Assembly: GCA_963578475.1 (NCBI GenBank)
Contig: CAUZCL010000018.1
Coordinates: 1-64,000 of the forward strand
Length of the DNA: 64,000 bases
Reading direction: 5' to 3'
From: SMYC01 sp963578475
GTDB lineage: Bacteria > Acidobacteriota > Vicinamibacteria > Marinacidobacterales > SMYC01
Under the pieces are notes generated by a model, which was not told the DNA's origin, made no database searches, and was given only the letters and a program-made list of their open reading frames with translations. The position numbers and the translations under genes were made by a program. Of this stretch, positions 25,649 to 35,812 are shown one piece after another (position 1 is the first letter of the stretch; each line of letters opens with the position of its first letter).

Positions 25649-27373
25649 GGCTGAGCCTCTCACGCTCTGTGATGGTTCGCTTCTCGTCAACGGCGCCACC
25701 AGCTTCATCGAGAACCACGCCCGTACACTCTTTTCGCGCGCGCGGGCGTCACCCGTCCGGCCAAAACGTCCTGAAGCACGAGTGACGGCTCTCGTTCGAG
25801 AGGAGAGCCGTAGCCGCCGCCCCCCCCATTTGAACGCTGAACGTGTCTCCGGGCGCGAGCTCGACCGAGGTTTTGGAGGAATGCTCCTGGAGTTCCGAAT
25901 CTGGGTTCAGCCTGTACTTCGCGCACCGTGCGGGCTGTCCGCCGGCCAACCCCAGCGGGGGAAACTTGCCGCGGTCCGAGAGCACGGAGAAGACCACCTC
26001 ATGGTCGAAGAAATAGTCGCGGCGAAGTCCGAGGCCGCCGTGGTAACGCCCCGCGCCTTGGGAGTCGGGAATCAACTCGTAGCGGGAGATACGAACCGGA
26101 TACCACGCCTCGGTCTCCTCGACGGGGGCGTTTTCGGTGCTTTGGCCATGGGGCTGAACGGCATCGATACCGTCTTTAGAAGCCCTTGCGCCTAGCCTCC
26201 GCCCATGGCCTCGTAGAAGACGTAGTACTCACCGGTCCTCGGGGAAATCCCACCGAAAGAGATATTGCATAGAGCACCCTTGGAGCCCGCGGCGAGCCGC
26301 TCGGACATGCACTGCCCGAAAGCTTCGAGTGCGGTCTCGCAGACCCGGAACGCCGTCTCCCAACCGCCTCCGATCGCGGCCGGTGTCCGCGCGTTCACGA
26401 TCGAGCCCTCGGGAGCAATGACGTCGAACGTTCTGTAAAAGCCTTCATTGATCGGAAGACCGGGATCCATCATGACCCGGAGCGCGTAGGCGCAGTTGGA
26501 GAGCGTCATGGCGTACGTCGCGTTGATCGGGCATTTGCGTTGCGCGTCCGAGCCCGTCAGATCGAACACGACCTTCTCGTCTTCGACCGTAATCGCGACG
26601 ACGACTTTGATAGGCGTTTCGGTGAACCCGTCGCCGTCCATGAACCCTTCCGCCTTATAGACGCCGTTCGGGATGTTTCGGATCTCCTCCCGCGTCCGGC
26701 GTTCGCTATACTCGATGAGCTTTGAGACCGTGCGGTCGAACGTGTCGACGCCGTATTTGTCGAACGTTTCGGAAAGACGCCGGGTTCCCGTGTGGATGCC
26801 GGCAATCTGTGCCCTGAGATCGCCACCCGTCTCCTTCGGAGACCGACTATTGGCTTGAAACAAATTGAAGATGTTTTCGTCGAGCTCGCCTCGATTGAGG
26901 AATCTCACCGGAGGGATTCGGAATCCCTCCTGGTAAATCTCCTTGGCGAGGCCGATGCTTCCCGGCGTCAAGCCGCCTACGTCGAGGTGATGGGCAATCG
27001 TCGCGACGAACGCCACGAGCTCGTCATCATAGAACACAGGCGAGACGAGACAGACGTCGTTCATGTGGACGCCGCCGTTCAGACCGTCGTTACATAGAAT
27101 CCCGTCACCGGGCTCGAGCCGCTCGACGCCGTAAGCGTCCATGATTCGCGGGACGAAGTGCACGAGCGAGCCGAGGTGCACGGGCTGGGAAAAAGACTGG
27201 GCGATCACGCGCTGTGCGCGGTCGAAGATCGCGCACGAAAAATCCTGGCGAGTGGTGATGTTGGTGGAGTAAGCCGTTCGTTGAAGGGCAACGCACATCT
27301 CGTCTGCGGTCGCTGTCAATCGATGGCGCAATACCTCCAGGAAAACAGGATCCTCGTGCAAGGCGACGTTCAT
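25641..27373 (-). pseudogene. hyuB: Hydantoinase B / 5-oxoprolinase-like subunit, three frameshifts
   Basis: ATG 27373 gives a normal HyuB start (VFLEVLRHRLTATADEM) and the core to FYEAMGGG, including HLGSLVHFVP, NDGLNGGVHMNDV and TYAMTLSNCAYALRVMMDP. A base lost in the TAGGC at about 26190 interrupts the GGG-Y-GAR signature; the next frame continues SKDGIDAVQPHGQSTENAPV and LIPDSQGAGRYHGGLGLRRD. A G lost from the G8 run near 25831 breaks QMGGGGGYGSP, and one extra G near 25715 breaks AKRVYG-VVLDEAG. Corrected, the protein is about 577 residues, normal for the family, ending at 25641. It would act with HyuA in ATP-dependent hydrolysis of hydantoins or 5-oxoproline. Confidence 0.8.
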
Positions 27374-27382
27374 CGCGTTCGC

Positions 27383-28570
27383 TTACTCCTTCTTCTTTAG
27401 TAACAGGACTCCATAGATGCCGACTTCGGCCTGGTACCCTGGATGGAGGAGCGTGGTCGAGTCGACCTCCTCGATCACGGCCGGGCCGGCCACGACGTTG
27501 TGTTGCTGGAGACGATAGCGGTCGTAGATGGGACAGTCGACGAACACGGCCGCCTCCTCGAAATAGACGGGGCGCTCTCCCTTAAGAGCGTGCGCCGACG
27601 CCATCGGGAACGTTCTCGAGGCGGGGTTTCGGAGCGCGCCCCACTGCAAGGAGACCGACGTTTACGATTTCGAGTGGTTCGCCGGGGACGGAGTAGCCGT
27701 AGCTCTGGTGATGCGAATCGTGGAAGGTGCTCTCGAGCTTCGCGAGCCTGTCTTCCGTCAGTCGCTCGGACGGAGTCGGGATTCGAAGCGTCCAGGACTG
27801 GCCCACGTAGCGCATGTCCAGGTAGTGTTCGAGCGTGACGTTCTCGCGGTCCACACCTTCGTTCGACAGATCGCCAAACGCTTTGGACTCGAAATCCTCG
27901 TAAATCTCGTTCAGTGCATCGAAGCCGGTCGGACCGAGGTCCGTGAGACGCGTGATTCGATAATCATGACGCAGATCGCTGATGAGCATTCCCATCGCCG
28001 AGGCCACGCCGGGGCTCGGGGGCACGACGACGACAGGAATGCCGAGCTCAGCGGCGAGCCGGTTGGCGTGCACCGGCCCGGCACCGCCGAACGTGACGAG
28101 GCTGAACTCGCGTGGGTCGTAGCCGCGCTGAACCGAGACGAGTCACATGGCCTCGACCATCGTCGAATTCTCAATCTCGACGATCCCCATGGCCGTCGAT
28201 TCCACGGGACGGCATAGAGCGTCGGCGCATCGAGCGGCGATGGCGTCGCGCGCCAACTTCCGATGGAGAGAAATCTCGCCCCCGAGGAAGTAGTCCGCGT
28301 TCAACCGGCCAAGAGTTAGATTCGCGTCCGTGACCGTCGGCTCTCGTCCACCTTTTCCGTAACACGCTGGACCCGGATCCGCGCCGGCGCTCTTCGGCCC
28401 CACACGCATGAGTCCGCCCGCGTCGATCCAGGCGATGCTGCCACCGCCCGCCCCGACTTCGACCAGGTCCATCACCGGCACCAAAATGGGATACCCGCTC
28501 CCTTTCGCGATACCGCTTCCCGAGCCGGCGACGCCTCCGGCTTCGAACTCTGATACGACGGACTCGGCAG
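27383..28570 (-). pseudogene. hyuA: Hydantoinase A / 5-oxoprolinase-like subunit, N-terminal half missing
   Basis: Only the second half remains: DLVEVGAGGGSIAWIDAGG, MRVGPKSAGADPGPACYGKG, GRLNADYFLGG, then an in-frame TGA at 28145-28143 within EAM-x-LVSVQRGYDPREFSLV, TFGGAGPVHA, LGIPVVVVPPSPGVASAMGM and YVGQSWTLRIP. A base lost near 27591 shifts to LKGERPVYFEEAAVFVDC and the end at 27383. The first about 270 residues with the actin-like ATPase start (GTDVGGTFTD) are absent beyond about 28570. SD AAGAAGGAG and nine bases separate it from hyuB. Truncation, nonsense codon and frameshift together argue for real decay. Confidence 0.78.
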
Positions 28571-28742
28571 GCTACGAGGTGGCAGAAATAGATCGCCTCA
28601 CCAAAGGCCTCGGGGTCGTCTTTCGGAACGCCTTCGTGTATAGAATACCGCGATGTCTTTTTGTTCCGGCCACGGGATGGCTTTTTTGTGGCAACACCAT
28701 TTAAGATGACACCGTCCTGGTCGGGACGAAGGAGGAGCGACC

Positions 28743-30548
28743 ATGAGCTACCGAACCTTTCTGTCACGCCTCTCTGGCGCGATCCTCGCGCTTCTCGTCG
28801 GCCTCTCCATCTGGCAGCTCGGAAGCACCGACGCCGCCAACGAGGCTGCTGTCGATTCGGCACTCCGCACTTATCAGAAAGAGCAAGGCTACCGCCCCGA
28901 AGTCGAGATCTGGGGCCGCAAAGCTATGGTGTCGAGCTCGGTGCCGCTCGCGAGCCTTGCCGGAGCTCGCGTCCTCATGGAGGGCGGCAACGCCGTCGAC
29001 GCCGCGGTCGCGATGGGCGCCGCGTTGAACGTGACGTGGTTCAACAACTGCCAGCTCGGTGGCGACACGGTGATGCTGATCTACTGGGCGGAAACGGGCA
29101 AGTTCGTCACGATGGACGCCTACTCGCAAGTTCCGGCGAATCCCGAGCTTCGCAATATGTTGGAAGCGCTTCCAGGTGTGCAAGGCAATCCCGAGGCTTA
29201 TCGCGAGGAACCCCGCACCGCCACCCAGGAAACCGGACTTCGTCCGCGCGGTGACGGCGTCCTCGTGTCCATGATCCCCGGCACCGCGGCCGCGTGGACG
29301 CGGGCGATGGAGAAATTCGGGTCACTTTCTCTCACGGACGTGCTGGCACCTGCCATCGAGTACGCTGAAGAGGGCTTCCCCGTCAATAGCGGTCTCGTCG
29401 AGAGCCTTTCAGCCATGGAAGCGTCCCTTCGCAAATATCCGTCGACCGCCGAGATTTTCTTCCCCGGCGGCAAGGCACTCGAGCCCGGTGACGTGCTCGT
29501 TCAAAAAGATCTCGCCGCGACGCTCAGAAAGATCGCTGCGACAGGATTCGACGCTTTCTACAAAGGGGAGATCGCCGAGGCGATCGTCGACTATGTTCAG
29601 GAGAACGGCGGCGTCATCACGCTCGACGACATGGCCGGCTACGACGTCATCTGGCGGGAGCCTTACCGCGCCGACTATCGGGGCTACGAGGTGATCGCAG
29701 CGCCGCCACCCACTGCCGGCATCCACGTCCTCCAGCAGCTGAACATCGTCGAGCAGTTCGACCTCGCCGCGATGGGCTACCACAGCGCCGATGCGCTCCA
29801 CGTGATGATCGAGGCAACAAAGCTCGCGGGCGCCGATCGCCGCGCGATGGGCGGCGATCCGGACTTCGTTGACATGCCGGTGACGGGTCTCATTTCGAAA
29901 GAGTACGCCGCGACACGGAAAGAATTGATCGACATGGATCGAGCCATCGAGCCAAAGTTTCCCGCGGGCGATCCATTACGTTACGAGACCGAGGACACGA
30001 CCCATTTCGTCGTCGTGGACGAGCAGGGCAACATGGTCTCGACCACCACGACGCTCGGAGGCTGGTTCGGCTCGAAAGAGGTCATCGCCGGTACGGGGCT
30101 CCTGCTTCAAGACCGCACGTGGTGGCTTGCGCTCGACCTGCGGAGCCCGAACATCGTGGCGCCGGGTCGCAGGGGCAACATCGGCCACACACCCATCATG
30201 GTCTTGAAAGACGGCAAGCCGTTCATGGCCATCGGGAGCCCGGGAGGCGACACGATCCGCCAGACGGTCTTTCAGGGCATCGTGAACGTGATCGATTTCG
30301 GCTTGAACATCCAGCAGGCCATCGAGGCCGCGCGTTTCGCGGCCAATCCTCTGGAGAATTCGGTCCGCATCGACTCGCGCATCGCCGCCGATGTGCTCGA
30401 TGCGCTCGAAAGCCGCGGGCACAAGCTCGTGCGGGCCGACCCCTGGCGCGGACCAGGAACACTCGAGGGCTTCGTGATCGACCTGGAGACCGGTGTGATC
30501 ATGGGAGGCTACGACCCCAAGGGAGGATCCATTGCCATTGGTTGGTAG
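28743..30548 (+). CDS. ggt: Gamma-glutamyltransferase
   Basis: An intact 601-residue Ntn-hydrolase. GGAGGAG precedes ATG 28743; residues 10-32 form a signal peptide or anchor. The large-subunit region has MVSSSVPLASLAGARVLMEG, NAVDAAVAMGAALNV and IPGTAAAWTRAM. The small subunit begins at the autoprocessing threonine in DTTHFVVVDEQGNMVS, and IGSPGGDTIRQTVFQGIVNV is the oxyanion/substrate loop. It cleaves gamma-glutamyl bonds, such as in glutathione, in the periplasm, giving glutamate, gamma-glutamyl acceptors and Cys-Gly. It is divergent from hyuAB-dctP and overlaps the propeller gene by 17 bases. A second, damaged ggt copy is at 42.8-43.3 kb. Confidence 0.93.
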   Translation: MSYRTFLSRLSGAILALLVGLSIWQLGSTDAANEAAVDSALRTYQKEQGYRPEVEIWGRKAMVSSSVPLASLAGARVLMEGGNAVDAAVAMGAALNVTWFNNCQLGGDTVMLIYWAETGKFVTMDAYSQVPANPELRNMLEALPGVQGNPEAYREEPRTATQETGLRPRGDGVLVSMIPGTAAAWTRAMEKFGSLSLTDVLAPAIEYAEEGFPVNSGLVESLSAMEASLRKYPSTAEIFFPGGKALEPGDVLVQKDLAATLRKIAATGFDAFYKGEIAEAIVDYVQENGGVITLDDMAGYDVIWREPYRADYRGYEVIAAPPPTAGIHVLQQLNIVEQFDLAAMGYHSADALHVMIEATKLAGADRRAMGGDPDFVDMPVTGLISKEYAATRKELIDMDRAIEPKFPAGDPLRYETEDTTHFVVVDEQGNMVSTTTTLGGWFGSKEVIAGTGLLLQDRTWWLALDLRSPNIVAPGRRGNIGHTPIMVLKDGKPFMAIGSPGGDTIRQTVFQGIVNVIDFGLNIQQAIEAARFAANPLENSVRIDSRIAADVLDALESRGHKLVRADPWRGPGTLEGFVIDLETGVIMGGYDPKGGSIAIGW

Positions 30549-31857
30549 GGCGACCGCCTCTCTTCTCGTTCTTCTGGTCGCGAACCAGGCCGCGACAGCC
30601 GAAGATTGGCCGGAGTGGCGCGGAAAAGGCCGCCTCGGTGTCTGGACCGAGGACGGGATTCTCGACGTTTTCCCCGAGGAAGGTCTCGACGTGAAGTGGC
30701 GTAGGCCCGTGGGGAGCGGCTACGCCGGCCCCTCCGTCGCGGACGGCCGTATCTTCGTCGCCGACTTTCGACCCACGCAGCACAACCGGGGTTTCGAACG
30801 GGCTCTTGCTCTCGACGAGGAGACCGGTGAGGTTCTCTGGGAGCACGAGTGGGAAGTCAATTACACCGGCCTGCAGCTCGTCTACGCGATCGGCCCGCGA
30901 GCGACGCCCACGGTCGACGGGGATCGCATCTTCGTGCTCGGGGCAATGGGGCAACTCCTCGCGCTCGCGGTCAAAACGGGCGAGGTCTTGTGGCAGAAGG
31001 ACTTCGTTCGCGACTTCGAAGCCTCGCTGCCGGTATGGGGTATGTCGAGTGCACCTCTCGTCGATGGAGAGCGCGTGATCGTCCTCGCTGCCGGTGAGCC
31101 CAATGCGAAAGTCGTTGCGCTCCATCGAGACACGGGGCGAGAGATCTGGCGAGCCTTGTCGTCCGACTGGGAGCCCGGATACAGCCAGCCTGTGATCTTC
31201 GATCCGGGCGGCAAACGCCGGCTCATGATTTGGCATCCGCGAGCGTTGAGCGTGCTCGACCCTGTCACGGGAACCGTTGAGTGGGAACAGCCCTTCATCG
31301 TGAGCATGGGGATGACGGTCTCGACGCCGATCCTGGTGGGCCGTCACCTTTTCGTCTCTTCGTTCTACGACGGCGCACGAATGTGGAAGCTCGACGAGGA
31401 TGGCGCGCAAGCCACGCTTCTCTGGGCAAGCTCGGGCCAGAGCGAGGTCCGGTCCGACAAGGTCCACACCCTGATCAATACGGCCGTCATCCAGGGTGAC
31501 TATCTGTACGGCATCGATAGCTACGGCCAGATGCGCTGTCTCGAGCTCGAGACGGGGAAGCGTGTCTGGGCAAGCCTCGACGTCACCCGGGAAAAACAGA
31601 GATGGGCGACCGCGTTTTTCGTACGCCACGGCGATCGCTACTTCATCAACAACGATCGCGGAGAGCTCATCATCGCCCGATTCTCGCCGGAAGGCTTTCA
31701 CGAACTCAGCCGCACGCAGCTGATCGAGCCGACGTCGCCTACGGTGCGGAGGCGTGAGCTGAATGCCGTTCACTGGTCGCATCCAGCCTATGCGAACCGC
31801 CACATCGTCGTTCGGAACGATAGAGAGATCCTGAGAGCATCGCTCGCCAGTCCGTGA
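30532..31857 (+). CDS. Exported PQQ-like beta-propeller protein
   Basis: A 441-residue protein starting at TTG 30532 within the end of ggt; signal peptide TASLLVLLVANQAATAED. The mature part opens DWPEWRGKGRLGVWTEDGIL and then shows PQQ-repeat blades with D-x-x-T/K-G-E-V-L-W units: EETGEVLWEHEW, VKTGEVLWQKDF, RDTGREIWRAL, PVTGTVEWEQPF, LETGKRVWASLD. It lacks the active-site residues of quinoprotein alcohol dehydrogenases and resembles BamB-like or generic PQQ-binding-like propellers. Co-transcription with ggt and the phosphoesterase is implied by overlaps on both sides. Substrate or partner unknown. Confidence 0.85.
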   Translation: MPLVGRATASLLVLLVANQAATAEDWPEWRGKGRLGVWTEDGILDVFPEEGLDVKWRRPVGSGYAGPSVADGRIFVADFRPTQHNRGFERALALDEETGEVLWEHEWEVNYTGLQLVYAIGPRATPTVDGDRIFVLGAMGQLLALAVKTGEVLWQKDFVRDFEASLPVWGMSSAPLVDGERVIVLAAGEPNAKVVALHRDTGREIWRALSSDWEPGYSQPVIFDPGGKRRLMIWHPRALSVLDPVTGTVEWEQPFIVSMGMTVSTPILVGRHLFVSSFYDGARMWKLDEDGAQATLLWASSGQSEVRSDKVHTLINTAVIQGDYLYGIDSYGQMRCLELETGKRVWASLDVTREKQRWATAFFVRHGDRYFINNDRGELIIARFSPEGFHELSRTQLIEPTSPTVRRRELNAVHWSHPAYANRHIVVRNDREILRASLASP

Positions 31858-33146
31858 TGCGGCTTTCGATCGTCTGCCTCACGCTGTGTTGCTTGCAGAC
31901 GCAGGCGGAGGCCGCTTCGAAACGGCTCACAATCATCGTGAGCGATCTCCATCTGGAACCCGGGAGTCGCGACGCAGCATTCACTCATTTTCTGGGCGAG
32001 ATTTCCGGTGGATCCACAACCCTCGTCATGAACGGCGATGCGTTCGAGCTCCGCGAACGCACGGAAGCCGAGGCCCTCTCGAAGCTCGAGGGCATTTTCG
32101 AGTCACACGCGGCACTCCTCGATCGGCTCGAAGTGTTCGCAAGCTCGAACCAGATCGTTTTCGTTCCGGGCGACGAAGATGCCGCCCTGCTATTTCCCGG
32201 GGTGGCCAAGCGCCTCCGGGATCGTCTGGGAAGCGTCGGGGTCGAGCGGCAAGGATTCTGGGTCTCCGAGGACGAGCGCATCCTCGTCGAGCACGGCCAT
32301 CAGCTTCCCCGGGGTAGCTGGGTTGAGCGTGTTCCAGACGGACTCGTCATCGATGGGTTCGCCAAACGTCTGGCGGGACTCAAATACGCGCTGTCATCCG
32401 AGCGTGGCAAGCCGGTGCCGGATGATCTTTTGAAGCTTCTCCTGCTGAACGTGTCGTGGCAGCAATTTCGTCGCGATCTCGAGCTCGAGGTCGAAACTCC
32501 CGAATGGGATTTGGCGGCGGTCCGTTCGACGGGGGACGCGTTTCTGCTCCAGTCTATCCCGGAAGACGATCCGCTTTATGAAGCGTGGCGCCGAACCACC
32601 CTGTCCGCGAGCGAGCTCACCGATGACGAATTGCGCCTCGTCTGCGATTACCGTGCGGCCGTGCGGAGGGCAAGGCGCCGCATGGAGCGTGGTCTCACAC
32701 AGCTCGCAAGGGTCGGCCCAGTCGTGGCGGAGTGCCCGCGGCTCGAGCACACGCGGAATCCGTCGTTCTCGTACTTCTGGAGCTCACGCGACGCTCTATA
32801 CGAGAAACGACTAGCGTCGTTCTCGAGCGCGCCGGACGTCTACGTCCACGGCCATACGCATCTGCCGGATCGGGGCTTCGTTCCCGAAGCACAAGCTGAT
32901 GGGCCTCGGATTTTGAACAGCGGCGCATTCAAAAGAGTCATCACGCCCGTGAGGTTCGAAGCTATGAAGCAAGAGAGAGGTGTGACGACGACCGACCTCC
33001 TGAAAGAGCTCGGTCCCGAGGACCTACCTCCTTGCTACAGCTACGTCGTTGTGGAGCCCTACGAGGAAACGCCGGACGCGCAGCTCACCCACTGGCAGCT
33101 TTCGCCCGATGGGAAGTGGGGCGTGGGGCGCCGGTGCGAGATGTGA
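31857..33146 (+). CDS. Calcineurin-like metallophosphoesterase, exported
   Basis: ATG 31857 overlaps the propeller stop (TGATG). A signal peptide (RLSIVCLTLCCLQTQAEA) is followed by the metal-binding motifs of the family: VSDLHLEPG (D-x-H), LVMNGDAFELRE (GD), FVPGDEDAAL (in place of GNHD), VEHGHQLP, and VHGHTHLPDRG near the C-terminus. The middle region (residues about 150-300) is a helical insert. The GNHD motif reads G-D-E-D, a departure that may affect catalysis or reflect a subgroup like UDP-diacylglucosamine hydrolase relatives. 429 residues, intact. Target unknown. Confidence 0.83.
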   Translation: MRLSIVCLTLCCLQTQAEAASKRLTIIVSDLHLEPGSRDAAFTHFLGEISGGSTTLVMNGDAFELRERTEAEALSKLEGIFESHAALLDRLEVFASSNQIVFVPGDEDAALLFPGVAKRLRDRLGSVGVERQGFWVSEDERILVEHGHQLPRGSWVERVPDGLVIDGFAKRLAGLKYALSSERGKPVPDDLLKLLLLNVSWQQFRRDLELEVETPEWDLAAVRSTGDAFLLQSIPEDDPLYEAWRRTTLSASELTDDELRLVCDYRAAVRRARRRMERGLTQLARVGPVVAECPRLEHTRNPSFSYFWSSRDALYEKRLASFSSAPDVYVHGHTHLPDRGFVPEAQADGPRILNSGAFKRVITPVRFEAMKQERGVTTTDLLKELGPEDLPPCYSYVVVEPYEETPDAQLTHWQLSPDGKWGVGRRCEM

Positions 33147-33355
33147 ATCGTCGAAGTAACTGGACCGCCGCAGTCGCAGCAACCGTTCTTCTGAGCATTG
33201 CAAACGCCGGCCAAGAAACTGCAGTTCCTGAAAAAGTTAAACAGCTTCGCTTGGCCGCAGAGCAGGGCGACGCGGACGCCCAGTTCATCCTCGGAGTGAA
33301 GTACGACCTCGGAGAGGGTGTTCCGGAGAACGACGCTGAAGCGGTGAAGGCGTGA
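33143..33355 (+). pseudogene. Truncated Sel1-repeat (SLR) protein
   Basis: GTG 33143 overlaps the phosphoesterase stop. The 70-residue product has a signal-like start (WTAAVAATVLLSIANAGQ), then VKQLRLAAEQGDADAQFILG and VKYDLGEGVPENDAEAVKA, exactly one Sel1 repeat cut before its final W-Y-R-L-A-A. Such proteins normally carry several repeats. The frame ends where a RuvC-like fragment starts, so the 3' part has been lost at a junction around 33350. Confidence 0.65.
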
Positions 33356-33651
33356 GCGTTTTTATAGGCGTTGACCCTGGCTTGTCGGGAGCGCTTGCGT
33401 GTATCGACGAAAACGGTGACGTGCAATGCTACAGGTTGCTCCGACCGACCAAAAACGCTTGGGCATTCGTCCACGGCGCTAGGCGTGACGGAAAAGTGAC
33501 TTGGTGTCAAAATTTCATCGAGAAGTCGAGGCGTGGACGAACGCGGCGACTTCGCGTGCGGCGATGCGAATGCCGTGCGCGTTCCAATGTGTGTCGTCTC
33601 TCCAGAAAACGTACTCTTCTCGTTCGAGAAGAGAGTGGGCTCCTTCGATGA
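33352..33651 (+). pseudogene. RuvC-like Holliday junction resolvase fragment (N-terminus)
   Basis: GTG 33352 starts SVFIGVDPGLSGALACIDENGDV, the first strand-turn-strand of RuvC-type RNase H-fold nucleases with the catalytic aspartate in G-V-D-P-G. After about 33440 the family resemblance is lost and the frame runs antisense through the end of the AlgX-like gene. Phage-borne RuvC-like genes start this way, so a phage or plasmid origin is possible. Confidence 0.5.
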
Positions 33652-34750
33652 GAGCCGGCGTGAGATCGATGACCGGTATGCCGTACGGCAAGAAGACTTG
33701 TTCGAGGGTGGCGTGGCCCGGAGAAGGAACCCGTAGACGCCGTCCCGGAGCATCGAGCAGCGAATGGTAGACGCGATATTTCGTCGGCACGAAGAAGACG
33801 GCCTCGACGTGATCAACGGCTCCAGGAAGGGCCGAGCCCAGTTCGATCTCTAGCGAGTTCGCCGTCGCCTTGTCGATATAGCTCCCATAGAAGCCCATAT
33901 CGTGCCGTCCTACGCGGTAGATCTCGACCGCGGCGTTTACCGGCGGAAACAGAATGCGGCCGAGGAGCCTGGTCCCGTTGAAGACCAGCCGCCCGAGCCC
34001 AAACACGGCGCCGACGGCGTTCCAGCTACGGACCTTGAGCTGATCGTACGTGCTCGGCCGCGTGAGGCCCCTCCCGGGTCCCCGGAAGTCGTTGCCCTCG
34101 AACACGAACACCATCGCGTGAATAGACGGAGCCGCGTTCGCCTCGAACATCTTGATCGCGTTCAAGTAGTCTCGAGGTCCGGTCGCGGATGCGATCGAAT
34201 AGGCGTCGACGCCGTGCTCGCGCCGCAGCACGTTGACGAGAATGTCCTTCTGGTCGTTGCCCGTGCCGACCAAGAAGGAGTCACCGGCGAGCGCGAGCGG
34301 TGCGCCCGCGTAGTCGGAGTCGTTGCGGTATCCGCGATTGTCGGTCTCGAAATGCACGACCCGCGGTTGCCGGATCGTGTGCGACACGAGTGGATCGATG
34401 GCCGCGAGGTCGCCGTGAGGCATCGAGAACGTCTCGTCGACGTCGCGCTCGTATCCCCGGACCCTTTCGTGTTTCTCGTGCGGCCGGTAGTAGGCCGCAG
34501 AACCCGCTCCCCGGAGGAGGAAGCGCGTCGCGACCTCGCATAAAGCGAGCGAGAGCACTATGGCACCCAGCAGGAGCCGCAGTCGGGGCGTGGCCGCCCG
34601 CGCCGCCAGCAGTGCGAACAGCGCGAACGCGACTACGTCGATGGCGAGGGGAAAGCCGACCAGCCAGAACAGACCGGCCAATGCGAGAAAGAGGTTGAAG
34701 CGCGTGAAAAACGTCGGGATCGGGCCGGCGAACGCCTCTGGGTGCGGCAT
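33515..34750 (-). CDS. AlgX/AlgJ-like SGNH hydrolase, membrane anchored
   Basis: 411 residues, intact. N-terminal hydrophobic helices (FLALAGLFWLVGFPLAIDVV, FALFALLAARAA, LLLGAIVLSLALCEVATRF) anchor a periplasmic SGNH domain. LALAGDSFLVGTG holds the nucleophile serine (GDSF), and FWRDDTHWNAHGIRIAA near the C-terminus holds the D-x-x-H pair typical of the alginate O-acetyltransferase AlgX/AlgJ group. Likely adds or removes acyl groups on an extracellular polysaccharide. It stands alone and faces the RuvC-like relic; its 3' end overlaps that frame. Confidence 0.78.
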   Translation of the reverse strand: MPHPEAFAGPIPTFFTRFNLFLALAGLFWLVGFPLAIDVVAFALFALLAARAATPRLRLLLGAIVLSLALCEVATRFLLRGAGSAAYYRPHEKHERVRGYERDVDETFSMPHGDLAAIDPLVSHTIRQPRVVHFETDNRGYRNDSDYAGAPLALAGDSFLVGTGNDQKDILVNVLRREHGVDAYSIASATGPRDYLNAIKMFEANAAPSIHAMVFVFEGNDFRGPGRGLTRPSTYDQLKVRSWNAVGAVFGLGRLVFNGTRLLGRILFPPVNAAVEIYRVGRHDMGFYGSYIDKATANSLEIELGSALPGAVDHVEAVFFVPTKYRVYHSLLDAPGRRLRVPSPGHATLEQVFLPYGIPVIDLTPALIEGAHSLLEREEYVFWRDDTHWNAHGIRIAAREVAAFVHASTSR

Positions 34751-35170
34751 GGTGTCGGATTATATCGAGCTTTCATTCGATCGCGGGCGAGCTCGCGGTT
34801 GCGGTTGATTGCTTCGCCCCGCTCACCGTCCAGGCTCAGACCCGACCAAGGGCACGGGCTGGTCAGGCGTCTTCTCCGCGGTTTCCCCAAAGCTATGGAC
34901 GAACCTTTCGGCGAGGACCCGACGGCCGAAATTGATCTCGTCCATGCGCCATCGAACGGGACTCGAAAGCCGCGCCGGCGACGGGCATGGGGTCAGGAGG
35001 CCAAACCTGAAACGGGCCCCAAAGTACAGGGGTTACGAGGATTCGACTAGGGTCCGAGCGTCGCAGCGGCTAGCTTCGTCCACAACTTCGGGAAACCCTG
35101 ACGCCAGGCCAGGCGTCTACAGGCGATTCCGTCCTCGCCCACCAAAGGCCCTCGTTTTCCTCGGTGCTAC
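34751..35170. other. Intergenic region without recognisable gene
   Basis: 420 bases between the AlgX-like gene and the IS256-type relic. A 40-codon minus-strand frame starting MDEINFGRRVLAERFVHSFG is present but I do not recognise it. It may be remains of the 3' half of the adjacent IS. Confidence 0.4.
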
Positions 35171-35812
35171 CTAGTGGTATCGCTTGGCTTCCCCGGAAAG
35201 CGTGATGCCCAGCGCGATCACCACCATTGCGTCGGCAAACGATTTCCCGTCCAGGAACAGCGCCACCACATCTTCGCCGGACAGATCCCGTTCCTGCATC
35301 TCACGAAGTTTCGCCGCGCTCGCTTGTACGAAACCTAGGGACACCGTCGAGCTCGACAGCCCGATAGCGCCCGGTATCGCTTCCGCAGCAGCCTCGTAGT
35401 TGCGACACGAGATTCCGTACAGCACTCGTTTCAGCAGCAGATCATTCACCTCTCCGCCGTCGTTCAGTGCTTCGTAGGAGCGAAGCGGTATCTCTACTCC
35501 CTCTTGGCTCCGAACCCGTGGCACACGGATCGGTACCCGCTGGCCGGCAAGCCCTACCGTGCCAGGGTTGGTTCCGTGGCGGCGGCCACACTCCAGTTCG
35601 TCCTTACGAGCGTATCGCTCTCCCGCCAACTCCTTCACTTCGTCGGCGAGTAGCTCGTGAACGTGCATTAACCCAAGCGGGATTAGCGAACGGATCATCT
35701 CTATTTTGACGTCCACCTCGAGCTCCCCGTACTCCTCGCGCGCCATTACCTCGGGCTTACCAAAACGACGTGACTTCTTGTGTTTCTTGGCTGGACGTAG
35801 CAGACTTCCCAT
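35171..35812 (-). pseudogene. IS256-family (mutator-type) transposase, 5' half
   Basis: 213 residues from the start of a mutator-type transposase: VDVKIEMIRSLIPLGLMHVH, LAGERYARKDELECGRRHGT, GQRVPIRVPRVRSQEGVEIP, VNDLLLKRVLYGISCRNYEA, LSSSTVSLGFVQASAAKLRE and VVALFLDGKSFADAMVVIAL. The first catalytic aspartate (L-D-G-K) is present. It stops at AKRYH, just after the G-I-T-L-S-G strand, so the second Asp, the Glu and the C-terminus are missing. The lead region 35813-35900 has the GGAGCC-type ribosome site and could include the left end of the element, but I found no matching right inverted repeat. Confidence 0.8.

Noticed and set aside
30499..31803. 434-codon minus-strand frame opposite the PQQ-type propeller
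   Set aside because: Antisense of a gene with signal peptide and repeated PQQ blades; no family resemblance.
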